From LMUY01 sp964245495 (GTDB lineage Bacteria; Pseudomonadota; Alphaproteobacteria; Acetobacterales; Acetobacteraceae), in the NCBI GenBank assembly GCA_964245495.1, contig CAXTNC010000031.1, positions 1 through 21,892 of the forward strand: a DNA stretch of 21,892 nucleotides, written 5' to 3'. Position numbers and translations under genes: made by a program. The notes under the pieces are model-generated. The model was not told the DNA's origin and searched no databases. It saw only the letters and a list, made by a program, of their open reading frames with translations. Shown in pieces: positions 1 to 7,138 of the stretch; the first letter of the stretch is position 1, and the number at the start of each line of letters is the position of its first letter.

Positions 1-1
1 G

Positions 2-922
2 CTGCTGCGCGCCTTCGCCGAATCGGTCGACGTGGTGACGTTCGAGTTCGAGAATGTCAGCGCCGAGGGGCTGGAGCTGCTGCAGTCCATCCGCCCCGTC
101 CGGCCCTCCCCCGCCGTGCTGCGCACCAGCCAGGACCGTGCGGTGGAAAAGGGCTTCCTGAACGAGGCAGGCGTCGCCACGCCGCCCTGGGCGCCGGTCG
201 GGAGCCGGGCCGGCCTGGGCGCGGCGGCGGCGCGGCTGGGCCTGCCCGGCGTGCTCAAGACCACCCGCGGCGGCTATGACGGCAAGGGCCAGGCCGTGCT
301 GCGCAGCGCCTCCGACCTGGATGCGGCCTGGGACGCGCTGGAACCCAGGCCGCTGGTGCTGGAAGCCTTCATCGCCTTCAGCTGCGAGATCAGCGTGATC
401 GTGGCGCGCGGTCTGGATGGCGCCGCGGTCGCGTTCGACCCGGTGGAGAACCGCCACCGCGACGGCATCCTGGACCTCACGCTGGCGCCCGCCGCCATCC
501 CGCCGGACGTGGCGGCCCGCGCCACCGCCATCGCGCTGCACGTGGCGGCCGCGCTGGACGTGGTCGGCGTGCTGGCGGTGGAGATGTTCGTGACGCCGGA
601 CGGCGCCGTGCTGGTGAACGAGATCGCCCCCCGGCCGCACAACTCCGGCCACTGGACCATCGACGCCTGCCCCGCCAGCCAGTTCGACCTGCATATCCGC
701 GCCGTGGCCGGCCTGCCCCTGCCGCCCGCGGTCCGGCACTCGGACGCGGCCATGCAGAACCTGGTGGGGCCGGAGGAGCTGGCGCGGTGGCCGGCGCTGC
801 TGGCCGACCCGGCGCTGGTGCCGCACCTGTACGGCAAGGCGGAGGCGCGGCCAGGGCGCAAGATGGGGCATGTGACGCAGCTGTTCCCGCGGGGCGGCCT
901 GATGCCGCCGGACCCGGCATGA
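2..922 (+). CDS. purK: 5-(carboxyamino)imidazole ribonucleotide synthase, C-terminal part (truncated by window start)
   Basis: PurK is the ATP-grasp enzyme of purine synthesis that carboxylates aminoimidazole ribonucleotide using ATP and bicarbonate, in the cytosol. The reading frame is open from the window edge, so the N-terminus (roughly 50-70 residues of a usual 350-380) lies outside; a GTG at 32 is internal, because the codons before it (LLRAFAESVDV) are also coding. Visible ATP-grasp hallmarks are the early VVTFEFENV segment, the glycine-rich KTTRGGYDGKGQ ATP-binding loop, EAFIAFSCEISVIVAR, and the metal/phosphate-binding VLVNEIAPRPHNSGHWTIDA segment typical of PurK. It ends with TGA, 16 bp before the next gene on the same strand. 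purE, the usual partner, would lie outside the window. Identification is strong; only the start is unknown. Confidence 0.96.
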   Translation: MLRAFAESVDVVTFEFENVSAEGLELLQSIRPVRPSPAVLRTSQDRAVEKGFLNEAGVATPPWAPVGSRAGLGAAAARLGLPGVLKTTRGGYDGKGQAVLRSASDLDAAWDALEPRPLVLEAFIAFSCEISVIVARGLDGAAVAFDPVENRHRDGILDLTLAPAAIPPDVAARATAIALHVAAALDVVGVLAVEMFVTPDGAVLVNEIAPRPHNSGHWTIDACPASQFDLHIRAVAGLPLPPAVRHSDAAMQNLVGPEELARWPALLADPALVPHLYGKAEARPGRKMGHVTQLFPRGGLMPPDPA

Positions 923-938
923 CCAGCCTGCCGCGGCC

Positions 939-1619
939 ATGAGGCCGTCGGCGCTGCGGTCTGCGGCAGGATGGGTGATCAGCTGGACGGCTTGGTTGAC
1001 GGTCGGGATCGGCCTCGATCTCGCGGTCTGGTCGCAACTCAGGCGCATCCACCACCTGGCCGAGAACCCGGGCTGCGCCGGCGCCTTGGCGCTGTGCTGG
1101 GTCCACCCGTTCGTGCTGCCGGCCCTGTTCGGCCGGCCCTGGCGAGGTTTGCGCCAGTTGCTGCTCGGCGCGGCCGTCGGAAGCTTGGCAGCACCGCTGG
1201 CCGTCGCCTTCGGGTTCTTGATGGGACTTCAAACCGGCAGCCTCGCCTTCATGGTGCTGCTCGCGTTCGCCAGTGCGGGCGGCGGCCTCGGGCCTTACGG
1301 CCAGTTGGCGAACACTGCATTCGACGTGCTGTTCGACGGCGTGCTGTGGAGCGGCTTCGCGGCCGGCGCCGCCGTGGCTGCGAGCGCGGCCTTCGGGATG
1401 GCTGCCGCGATGCCGAACTTCCCACGCCCACGCCGCTTCCGGCGGGTCGTCTTGGCCGGAGCCTGCGCCTCGGCCGTGTTCCTGCCGCTGTTCCTGCCCG
1501 ACGAGGTGGCCGACGTCCCGCAGCCGCCGCTGCGGGAGGCGACGTTCCTCCTGTCGGCGGCGCTGCCGGCCCTCATCCTCGTCAACTGGTGGTCGCTCAC
1601 CCCTGCCCGGCCCGCCTGA
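939..1619 (+). CDS. Small polytopic membrane protein of unknown function
   Basis: I do not recognise this 226-residue protein. It is hydrophobic through most of its length, with likely membrane segments near residues 11-30, 46-64, 74-96, 99-115, 133-157, 168-186 and 201-220. Basic patches (for example PRPRRFRR at 163-169) would mark cytoplasmic loops. No catalytic motif, Cys cluster or repeat is visible. The ATG lies 16 bp after the purK stop with no clear Shine-Dalgarno sequence, so it could be translated from the purK transcript. It is convergent with the DUF2244 gene downstream, 38 bp apart. An overlapping plus-strand frame runs open from 971 to 2974, but its composition is arginine-rich and low-complexity, so the membrane frame is preferred. 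A lineage-specific gene seems likely. Confidence 0.65.
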   Translation: MRPSALRSAAGWVISWTAWLTVGIGLDLAVWSQLRRIHHLAENPGCAGALALCWVHPFVLPALFGRPWRGLRQLLLGAAVGSLAAPLAVAFGFLMGLQTGSLAFMVLLAFASAGGGLGPYGQLANTAFDVLFDGVLWSGFAAGAAVAASAAFGMAAAMPNFPRPRRFRRVVLAGACASAVFLPLFLPDEVADVPQPPLREATFLLSAALPALILVNWWSLTPARPA

Positions 1620-1657
1620 ACGGGCTGCCCGATCCTGCCTGCCTCAAGGCATCGCCA

Positions 1658-2152
1658 TCAACCGAGCTGCGGATTGTCGAACGTTGGGCTGCGCCAGCGG
1701 TGCAGCGCGTCCTTCAACGCCGCCGCCAGGTCCAGCTTCTCCGGTTCGCCCAGCGCCGCGCCCACCTCCACCCGCGCGCCGTGCGAGGCGAGGTAAAGGC
1801 CCGGCACGCGGCCGGGACGCTCCTGCACGTCCACCCGCAGCCAAGCCGGCGGCACTTCCCGTTCCGTGCGGGTGCCGTCCACCGCGGTGCGGATGATGCG
1901 CAGGGTGGACTCGGTCAGCAGGATGACCTCGTTGGACCGCACGGCGCGGGCGTTGTGGCGCAGCAGCAGCAGGGCGGCGGTGATCTCCACCCCGTTGAAC
2001 CCGGCGATCGGCCAGGCGCCCAGCCACCAGAACACGGCCGTGGTGGCCACGCTCAGCGCGCAGATGGCGCCGACCAGCAGCCGCAGCCCGCGGCGCGACA
2101 GGCTGCGGTGCGGCACGATCACGGCCTCGAAGAAGCATGGCTCGGCGTTCAT
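1658..2152 (-). CDS. DUF2244 family integral membrane protein
   Basis: This 164-residue protein matches the DUF2244 pattern: a short start with FFEAVIVPHRSLSRRG, two adjacent membrane helices (about residues 23-43 and 45-62), then a soluble domain with NEVILLTESTLRIIRT and a PPAWLRVDVQ segment. Function is unknown. The frame is open further upstream to a start at 2200, but the ATG at 2152 puts the conserved EPCFFEAVIVPHRSL close to the N-terminus as in the family, so the shorter form is chosen. It is divergent from nth with 64 bp between the two starts, so both promoters must lie in or overlap that space. The gene order DUF2244-nth is consistent with alphaproteobacterial chromosomes (from memory, not checked). 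Confidence 0.85.
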   Translation of the reverse strand: MNAEPCFFEAVIVPHRSLSRRGLRLLVGAICALSVATTAVFWWLGAWPIAGFNGVEITAALLLLRHNARAVRSNEVILLTESTLRIIRTAVDGTRTEREVPPAWLRVDVQERPGRVPGLYLASHGARVEVGAALGEPEKLDLAAALKDALHRWRSPTFDNPQLG

Positions 2153-2216
2153 TGCACATCCATCTGGCCCGCGGCGCTCGCTTGTCACCACCCTTTGCAC
2201 CGGTCAAAACTCCGCC

Positions 2217-2924
2217 ATGGCCATACCCGCCCGCAAGCCGCGGCCCACGCCCCAGAAAATACCCCGGATGCTGCTCGCCGACATCCGCCCGTTCCTGGAG
2301 GCCATCCGCGCCGCCGACGCGGACATGCAGACCGAACTGGCGTTCACCGACCCGTTCAGCCTGCTGGTGGCCGTGGTGCTGTCGGCGCAGGCCACGGACG
2401 CGTCCGTGAACCGGGCGACACCTGCGCTGTTCGCCGCCGCCCCCACCCCGGCGGCGATGGCGGACCTGGGGGCGGAGGGGATCGGGCCATACGTCCGCGC
2501 CGTGGGGCTGTGGCAGGGCAAGGCAAGGAACCTGGCCGCCCTGTCCCGCATGTTGGTGGAGCGGCACGGCGGCGTGGTGCCGGGGGAGCGCGAGGCGCTG
2601 GAAGCCCTGCCCGGCGTGGGCCGCAAGACGGCGAACGTGGTGCTGAACGTGGCGTTCGGCGAGGCCACCATGGGCGTGGACACCCACGTCTTCCGGCTGG
2701 CCAACCGCACTGGGCTGTCCCCGGGCAAGACGCCGCGGATGGTGGAGGACGGGCTGGTGCGCCGGGTGCCGCCCGACCTGCTGCGCCCCTCCCATCACTG
2801 GCTGGTGCTGCACGGGCGCTACGTGTGCAAGGCGCGCCTGCCGGAATGCTGGCGATGCACCGCCGCGCCCTGGTGCGGCTACCCGGCCAAGACGGCGGAC
2901 CCTGGCGCCAAAATCCTGCCCTAG
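2217..2924 (+). CDS. nth: Endonuclease III (DNA glycosylase/AP lyase)
   Basis: Nth removes oxidised pyrimidines from DNA and nicks at the abasic site in base-excision repair. The 235-residue product has all the family features: the helix-hairpin-helix LPGVGRKTANVVLN (residues 131-144) with the catalytic Lys at 137, the catalytic Asp at 155 in VDTHVFR, and the C-terminal [4Fe-4S] cluster with the C-x6-C-x2-C-x5-C spacing (Cys 204, 211, 214, 220). Length fits the family with a short N-terminal extension. The frame is open further upstream, but ATG 2217 is chosen because sequence before it is antisense to the DUF2244 gene and unlike Nth. The stop is one base away from the stop of the convergent metallopeptidase gene. 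Confidence 0.97.
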   Translation: MAIPARKPRPTPQKIPRMLLADIRPFLEAIRAADADMQTELAFTDPFSLLVAVVLSAQATDASVNRATPALFAAAPTPAAMADLGAEGIGPYVRAVGLWQGKARNLAALSRMLVERHGGVVPGEREALEALPGVGRKTANVVLNVAFGEATMGVDTHVFRLANRTGLSPGKTPRMVEDGLVRRVPPDLLRPSHHWLVLHGRYVCKARLPECWRCTAAPWCGYPAKTADPGAKILP

Positions 2925-2925
2925 C

Positions 2926-3312
2926 CTACTCCCGCTCCAGCTCCGCGATGTCGGCATCGCTGAAGCCGAAATGATGCGCCAGCTCGTGCACCAGCACGTT
3001 GTTCACCAGCGCCGCCAGGTCCTCGCCCGTCTCGATCCATTCCAGCAGGATCGGCTCGCGGTAGAGCAGGATCATGTCCGGCTCCTGCGGGGTGGCGGAC
3101 CCGCTGGCGAGCGTGAGCGGCGTGCCGCGGTACAGCCCCGTCAGGTCGTAGCCGCTCTCGATGCCCATGGCGTCCAGCGTCTCGTCGTCCGCCATCTCCT
3201 CCACCACGATGGCGATGCGCCGTGCGGCCTTGGTGAACCGGTCAGGAATGGAGGCAAGGGAGCGTTCCGCGAGGACGATGATGTCGTCCAGCGTCGGCGG
3301 GGTTTGAGCCAT
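2926..3312 (-). CDS. Zincin-like metallopeptidase family protein (DUF1025/PF06262 type)
   Basis: This 128-residue protein belongs to the small metallopeptidase-like family whose signature is HExxHHxGFSD near the C-terminus; here it is HELAHHFGFSD at residues 109-119, with the zinc-ligand pair His109/His113 and the catalytic-type Glu110. The N-terminal half has the family's IPDRF segment and the acidic VVEEMADDE stretch, followed by a loop with LTGLYRGTPLT. The true substrate is unknown for the family and peptidase activity is inferred from the motif alone. ATG 3312 is the only good start. The gene is convergent with nth (1 bp between stops) and divergent from the pterin dehydratase gene (66 bp between starts). 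Confidence 0.9.
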   Translation of the reverse strand: MAQTPPTLDDIIVLAERSLASIPDRFTKAARRIAIVVEEMADDETLDAMGIESGYDLTGLYRGTPLTLASGSATPQEPDMILLYREPILLEWIETGEDLAALVNNVLVHELAHHFGFSDADIAELERE

Positions 3313-3378
3313 GCGGCCCTCGATGGATGTTGGAGGCGCAGCCTAGACCTTCCGCGCCGCAGTGCCCATCCTGCAGCC

Positions 3379-3657
3379 ATGGAACCGCTGAGCGACTCCG
3401 AACTCGAAGCGCTCGCCACCACCCTGCCCGGCTGGACGGTCAGGGACAACAGGCTGCACCGCGGCTTCCGCTTCAAGGATTTCAGCGCGGCCTGGGGCTT
3501 CATGGCGCGGGTGGCGCTGCTGGTCGAGCAGCAGAACCACCATCCGTTCTTGCAGAACAGCTACGGCCGGGTCTGGATCTGCATCACCACGCATGACACC
3601 GGGGCCATCACGGCGCTGGACGTGCGGCTGGCGCGGGCGATCGACGCGCTAGGCTGA
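3379..3657 (+). CDS. phhB: Pterin-4a-carbinolamine dehydratase
   Basis: This enzyme dehydrates 4a-hydroxytetrahydrobiopterin, recycling the pterin cofactor of aromatic amino acid hydroxylases; many bacteria also use it in pterin metabolism generally. The 92-residue product has the expected size, the N-terminal LPGWTV and FRFKDFSAAWGFM segments, the active-site HHP (His54, His55) and the second His in THDTG (His72). The usual HHPEW is replaced by HHPFLQ, so the acidic residue after Pro is absent; the core histidines remain. ATG 3379 is chosen since the frame upstream is antisense to the metallopeptidase gene. Its last 9 bases (3649-3657) overlap the end of the convergent queC gene. The family is clear; the symbol is a convention and no phenylalanine hydroxylase gene lies nearby. 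Confidence 0.9.
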   Translation: MEPLSDSELEALATTLPGWTVRDNRLHRGFRFKDFSAAWGFMARVALLVEQQNHHPFLQNSYGRVWICITTHDTGAITALDVRLARAIDALG

Positions 3658-4371
3658 GCCGGCCCGGTAGCGCGCCCACCCATTGGCGCGCAGCTCGCAG
3701 GCGGGGCACGTGCCGCAGCCCCAGCCCCACTCGTGGCGATGGGTGCGATCACCGAGGTAGCAGCTATGGGTCCCGTCCAGGATCAGCTGCACCAGTTGCT
3801 GCCCGCCCAGCTGCTCCGCCAGCCGCCAGGTCGCCGCCTTGTCCAGCCACATCAACGGGGTGTGCAGCACGAAGCGCTGGTCCATGCCGAGGCTGATGGC
3901 CACCTGCAAGGCCTTCACCGTGTCGTCGCGGCAGTCCGGGTAGCCGGAATAGTCCGTCTCGCACATGCCGCCGACGATGTGGCGCAGCCCCCGGCGGTAG
4001 CCGAGCGCTGCCGCGTAGGTGAAGAACAGCAGGTTGCGCCCCGGCACGAAGGTGGACGGCAGGCCGCCGGCCGCGACGGTGATGGCCTGCTGCCGGGTCA
4101 GCGCGGTCTCGGACAGGGCGGCCAGGGTGGGCATCGCCAGCACGTGGTCCGCCCCCAGCCGCGCCGCCCAGGCTGGGTCGAGCGCCGCCAGCCCGCCGCG
4201 CACCGGGCCGCGCACGTCCAGTTCGACCCGGTGGCGCTGGCCGTAGTCGTAGCCCAGCGTCTCGACCCGGCCGAACCGGCTCAGGGCCCAGGCCAGGCAG
4301 GTGGCGCTGTCCTGCCCGCCGCTGAACAGCACCAATGCGCCGTCCGAGGCGCCCTCGTCGGATTGGCTCAT
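3649..4371 (-). CDS. queC: 7-cyano-7-deazaguanine synthase
   Basis: QueC converts 7-carboxy-7-deazaguanine to preQ0 with ATP and ammonia in the queuosine tRNA-modification pathway. The 240-residue protein has the PP-loop ATPase motif SGGQDS (residues 17-22), YDYGQRH (41-47), the substrate-binding FVPGRNLLF (108-116), and the C-terminal zinc site formed by Cys204, Cys219, Cys222 and Cys225 in HSCY and GCGTCPAC. ATG 4371 is chosen: it is preceded on the minus strand by a strong Shine-Dalgarno sequence (GGGAGGTGA) and gives the usual N-terminus; the frame is open to 4488 but that extension is unlike QueC. No other queuosine gene is in the window. A preQ1 riboswitch was looked for in the upstream 300 bp and not seen. 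Confidence 0.96.
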   Translation of the reverse strand: MSQSDEGASDGALVLFSGGQDSATCLAWALSRFGRVETLGYDYGQRHRVELDVRGPVRGGLAALDPAWAARLGADHVLAMPTLAALSETALTRQQAITVAAGGLPSTFVPGRNLLFFTYAAALGYRRGLRHIVGGMCETDYSGYPDCRDDTVKALQVAISLGMDQRFVLHTPLMWLDKAATWRLAEQLGGQQLVQLILDGTHSCYLGDRTHRHEWGWGCGTCPACELRANGWARYRAGSA

Positions 4372-4679
4372 CACGTCACCTCCCGCTGCGGCTTGCAAGC
4401 AACCAGCTTGATCTGACGCCTCGGGCAGCAAACAAGACCACGAGGCGGGCTGCGCGGTGTTTGCCGGCGCTGCGCGCGGCCGTGCCATTCAGCGCGGCGA
4501 TGCTGCCGGGGGCAGGAGAGGCAGGCACAAGGTCGAACGAGCCACGAACATGCGGATATTTCCGAATATTCCGTGATGAACCCAGGCGCCTCCCCAGCCA
4601 TCCTCTGCAACTGCTCCCAGCCGCGTCGAGCCTTGGGCGCCCTGTCCCGTCCCGCAAGCGAAAGCGCGCGGAGCAAGGT
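4372..4679. other. 308-bp intergenic region upstream of queC, no gene seen
   Basis: This stretch lies between the queC start and the stop of the DUF4336 gene, both on the minus strand, and must hold the queC promoter unless queC is read from the DUF4336 transcript. Short open frames here have low-complexity Arg/Ala-rich translations and are not credible. Two items stand out: the queC ribosome-binding site next to 4371, and an AT-rich imperfect palindrome at 4554-4572 in otherwise GC-rich DNA. No clear sigma-70 promoter pair could be assigned. Confidence 0.55.
4554..4572. promoter_or_regulatory. AT-rich imperfect palindrome, possible operator upstream of queC
   Basis: The 19 bases GGATATTTCCGAATATTCC match their own reverse complement at 13 of 19 positions and also contain a near direct repeat (ATATTTCCG / ATATTCCG). 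The AT-richness contrasts sharply with the surroundings. It lies about 180 bp upstream of the queC start. Operator function is only a guess. Confidence 0.25.
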
Positions 4680-5408
4680 TCAAGCCGCCGGCACGAGCCA
4701 GCGCAGCGAACGCCGCAGCTCCGCCGTGGCGTCACCCTCGAATGGCAGGCCGTGGGCGAACAGCACCCGGTCCGGACGCAGCGCCAGCAACCGTTCCGCC
4801 GCTTTCTGCGCCCCGCCGTTCAGCCGCACCAACGCGCGCAGATGCGCCGGCGCCCGCCCGTCCGGCGCCGTGTTGCCCGCCAGCCGGGCGAGCGGGCGCA
4901 GCAGCGCCGGCAGACGCTGCCGCTCCAGGTTCTGCACCAGGTCCGCCAGCACCAGCGTGCGCGACGGGACATGGAACAGCGCCACCTCGCGGAAGCCGAG
5001 GCCGCCGGGCACCGTCACCAGCTCGATGGCGCCGCCCCACTCCGGAGGTGCGGCGTCCGTCAGGTCGTGATCAACCGCCACGCCTGCCTTGCGGACCTGC
5101 CGGCGCCGGCGCAGGCCAGGCGCCGCCCAGGTGACGACGCCGGGGCAGCCCTGCTGCCACTCGCGCAAGTGTGTCCAGTGGGCGAAGTTGGGCGCGAACA
5201 GGGCGCGGACGGGGCCGAGCGCCTCCAGCTGCTTCGCCAGCGCCGAGGTGTAACGCGTCGGCGAGTGCAGCAGCAGGCCGCCGCCGGGCAGCCGCACCAC
5301 CGTCATGCGCAGCGGCAGGGCGCCGTACATGGGGCCGCTGTCCACGATCCATAAGTCATCCGCGATTGGTTTCAGGGTGTCGGTGGGCTGGTAGGTCGCG
5401 CCGCTCAT
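4680..5408 (-). CDS. DUF4336 domain-containing protein (metallo-beta-lactamase-like fold)
   Basis: The 242-residue protein matches the DUF4336 family: an N-terminal LWIVDSGPMYGALPLRMTVVRL segment, LLLHSPTRYT, then a stretch about APNFAHWTHLREWQQGCPGVVTWAAPGL, and a later FHVPSRTLVLADLVQNL segment. These resemble the strand-loop order of metallo-beta-lactamases, but the zinc-binding HxHxDH motif is not present, so hydrolase activity cannot be assumed. No signal peptide or membrane helix is seen. ATG 5408 is the natural start and leaves 110 bp to the divergent channel gene, a space that contains a long inverted repeat. The role of the family is not known to me. Confidence 0.8.
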   Translation of the reverse strand: MSGATYQPTDTLKPIADDLWIVDSGPMYGALPLRMTVVRLPGGGLLLHSPTRYTSALAKQLEALGPVRALFAPNFAHWTHLREWQQGCPGVVTWAAPGLRRRRQVRKAGVAVDHDLTDAAPPEWGGAIELVTVPGGLGFREVALFHVPSRTLVLADLVQNLERQRLPALLRPLARLAGNTAPDGRAPAHLRALVRLNGGAQKAAERLLALRPDRVLFAHGLPFEGDATAELRRSLRWLVPAA

Positions 5409-5450
5409 CGGGCCTGCTCCGCCATGGGGTCGCGTTTCAAGCGCGGGCGG

Positions 5451-5499
5451 GGCCTTGCCGTTGCACTGCGATGCACTCAGGTGCGCAACCGGCAGGGCC
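5451..5499. repeat. Long imperfect inverted repeat (hairpin) just upstream of the channel gene
   Basis: The left arm 5451-5466 (GGCCTTGCCGTTGCAC) pairs with the right arm 5481-5499 (GTGCGCAACCGGCAGGGCC), with one G.U-type mismatch and small bulges, around a 14-base loop. The right arm ends about 20 bp before the channel ATG at 5519, just upstream of its Shine-Dalgarno sequence (AAAGGGACC). It sits in the 110-bp divergent promoter region, so it could act as a DNA operator or as an RNA hairpin in the leader. The structure is visible in sequence; the role is inference. Confidence 0.55.
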
Positions 5500-5518
5500 G
5501 TTCGGGTAAAGGGACCAT

Positions 5519-6751
5519 ATGAAATTCGCCTTTGGCTGCCTGGCTCTGCTGGGCGTGGCGCTGGTGCTGCAGGATGCGTTCGAGGTCATGCTGCTGCCCC
5601 GCCGCGTCCGCCGCCGCCGCCGCATCACGCGGCTGTTCTTCCGCTCCACCTGGCGCGCCTGGTCGAGCGTCAGCGTCCGCATCTCGCGCGTGGCCCAGCG
5701 GGAGCACTGGCTCAGCCTGTTCGGCCCCCTGGCGATGCTGATGCTGTTCGCCACCTGGGCGGGCACGCTGATCGCCGGATTCGGCACGCTCGGCTGGTCG
5801 CTGGAGCCAGCGCACGGTCCCGGCGCCGACTCGCCGTACTTCGAGCAGGTTTACATGAGCGGCGTCACCTTCTTTACCCTGGGCTATGGCGATGTGGTGC
5901 CGCACAGCGCCGGCGGCCGCCTGGTTTCGGTGCTGGAGGCAGGCTTCGGCATCGGCTTCATCGCCGTCGTCATCGGCTACCTGCCGGTGCTGTACCAGCT
6001 GTTCACCCGGCGGGAGGCGCACGTCATCCAGCTGGACGGGCGCGCCGGGTCCCCGCCGACGGCGACGACGCTGCTGGTCCGCCACGCCGAGGGCGGCGGG
6101 CTGGAGCAGCTCAACAGCTTGTTCCGGGAATGGGAGGCGTGGGGGTCCGAGCTGCTGGAAAGCCACCTGTCCTACCCGATGCTGGCGTACTACCGGTCGC
6201 AGCACGACAACCAGTCCTGGCTGGCCGGCCTGGCCTGCATCATGGACGCCTGCGCCCTCGTCCTGGTCGGCGTGCCGGAGCTGGCGCCGCTGCAAGCCCG
6301 GATGACGTTCACCATGGGGCGGCAGATCCTGGTGGAAATGGCGCAGTCCTTCGCAACGAAACCAAGCCCCTTCGACGGCGGCAACCGGCTCGGCCATGAG
6401 GGGTACGCGCACATGGAGGCGGCCCTTGCCGAGGCTGGCGTGAAATGGGAGGGCGGCACGGAAACGGAGACAACGCTGGCCGCCTTGCGCGCCACCTACG
6501 AGCCGTTGCTGGACGGCTTGGCCAAGTACCTGCTGCTGCAAGTGCCCACCTGGATGCCGGCAGACGGCGCGGCGGACCACTGGGAACAGGGCCATCGCGG
6601 CCTGATCGCCAAACGCCTGCTGGACGACCTGGGAGATCGTGACAGCCGGGCAGCGCAGCCCGTCACCGAGGGGCCGCTGTGGCAGCGGTTCCGCTCACGC
6701 ATCGAAACCATCACGCCCGCCCGGCGTCCACGGATGCCAGCGGATTCCTGA
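5519..6751 (+). CDS. Ion channel family protein with K+-type selectivity filter and large cytosolic domain
   Basis: The 410-residue protein has a potassium-channel pore: a pore helix YMSGVTFF followed by TLGYGD (residues 120-125), the variant of the K+ filter signature TVGYGD, then GRLVSVLEAGFGIGFIAVVIGYLPVLYQLF as the inner helix (about 133-160). An outer helix lies at about 66-90 and an additional hydrophobic segment at 2-24 precedes a very basic stretch (RRVRRRRRITR, 28-38). From 165 on the protein is soluble, about 245 residues, with acidic and aromatic stretches but no recognised RCK/TrkA_N GxGxxG nucleotide-binding motif. ATG 5519 has a good ribosome-binding site. Predicted to be an inner-membrane channel; ion and gating signal are unknown. 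It is divergent from the DUF4336 gene. Confidence 0.85.
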   Translation: MKFAFGCLALLGVALVLQDAFEVMLLPRRVRRRRRITRLFFRSTWRAWSSVSVRISRVAQREHWLSLFGPLAMLMLFATWAGTLIAGFGTLGWSLEPAHGPGADSPYFEQVYMSGVTFFTLGYGDVVPHSAGGRLVSVLEAGFGIGFIAVVIGYLPVLYQLFTRREAHVIQLDGRAGSPPTATTLLVRHAEGGGLEQLNSLFREWEAWGSELLESHLSYPMLAYYRSQHDNQSWLAGLACIMDACALVLVGVPELAPLQARMTFTMGRQILVEMAQSFATKPSPFDGGNRLGHEGYAHMEAALAEAGVKWEGGTETETTLAALRATYEPLLDGLAKYLLLQVPTWMPADGAADHWEQGHRGLIAKRLLDDLGDRDSRAAQPVTEGPLWQRFRSRIETITPARRPRMPADS

Positions 6752-7138
6752 GCAGCTGGAGGTCGTTGATGACATGCGGCGCCTTTTCTGCCCGCCCAGC
6801 TTCCCCCGCCACGCCATCCAGGCGGCCATGCTGCCGCGGTCGGGCTGCCGAGCCGCGCCGCCGTGCACCAGCGGATTAGGCCCGGGATAGAGCGCGGCTG
6901 GCCGGCGGAGGCGCTCCAGCTGCAAGGAAGCCAGCGTCACCGCCGCAAGCGTGGCCTCGATGCCGGGTGCGGCGCAGGCAGCATGTTGGCCAGGCGCCCT
7001 GTGGAGAGCGGCGGCGGGCCAAGGCGGGCGCAGGCTGCCGGGGCAGCAGCGGTCGCCAGCCCGCGCGACCTGGTCGATGCCTTGAGCAGGGTGTTGCTCC
7101 TCCAGCCGCTTCCTTCACCGCGGCCGGCGGGCAGGCTG
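6752..7138. other. 387-bp region between channel gene and fdsD, no convincing gene
   Basis: The genes on either side end facing each other here (the channel gene ends at 6751, fdsD at 7139). Open frames exist on both strands, for example a GTG-started minus-strand frame 6876-7118 and another 6695-6940, but their translations are Arg/Ala/Pro-rich without any motif. A minus-strand frame ending at about 6719 carries a more protein-like tail (APHVINDLQLLRNPL) but has no matching start and no family I recognise. Notably, fdhD/fdsC, which might be expected near fds genes, is not here. A decayed gene is possible but unproven. Confidence 0.5.

Noticed and set aside
971..2974. A 667-codon plus-strand open frame across several genes
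   Set aside because: It overlaps the membrane protein, DUF2244 and nth genes and has low-complexity Arg-rich sequence; the products of the other frames match families.
4372..4460. preQ1 riboswitch before queC
   Set aside because: No stem plus A-rich tail typical of preQ1 class I, and no class II-like structure apparent; only a ribosome-binding site and a short GCTTGCAAGC palindrome.
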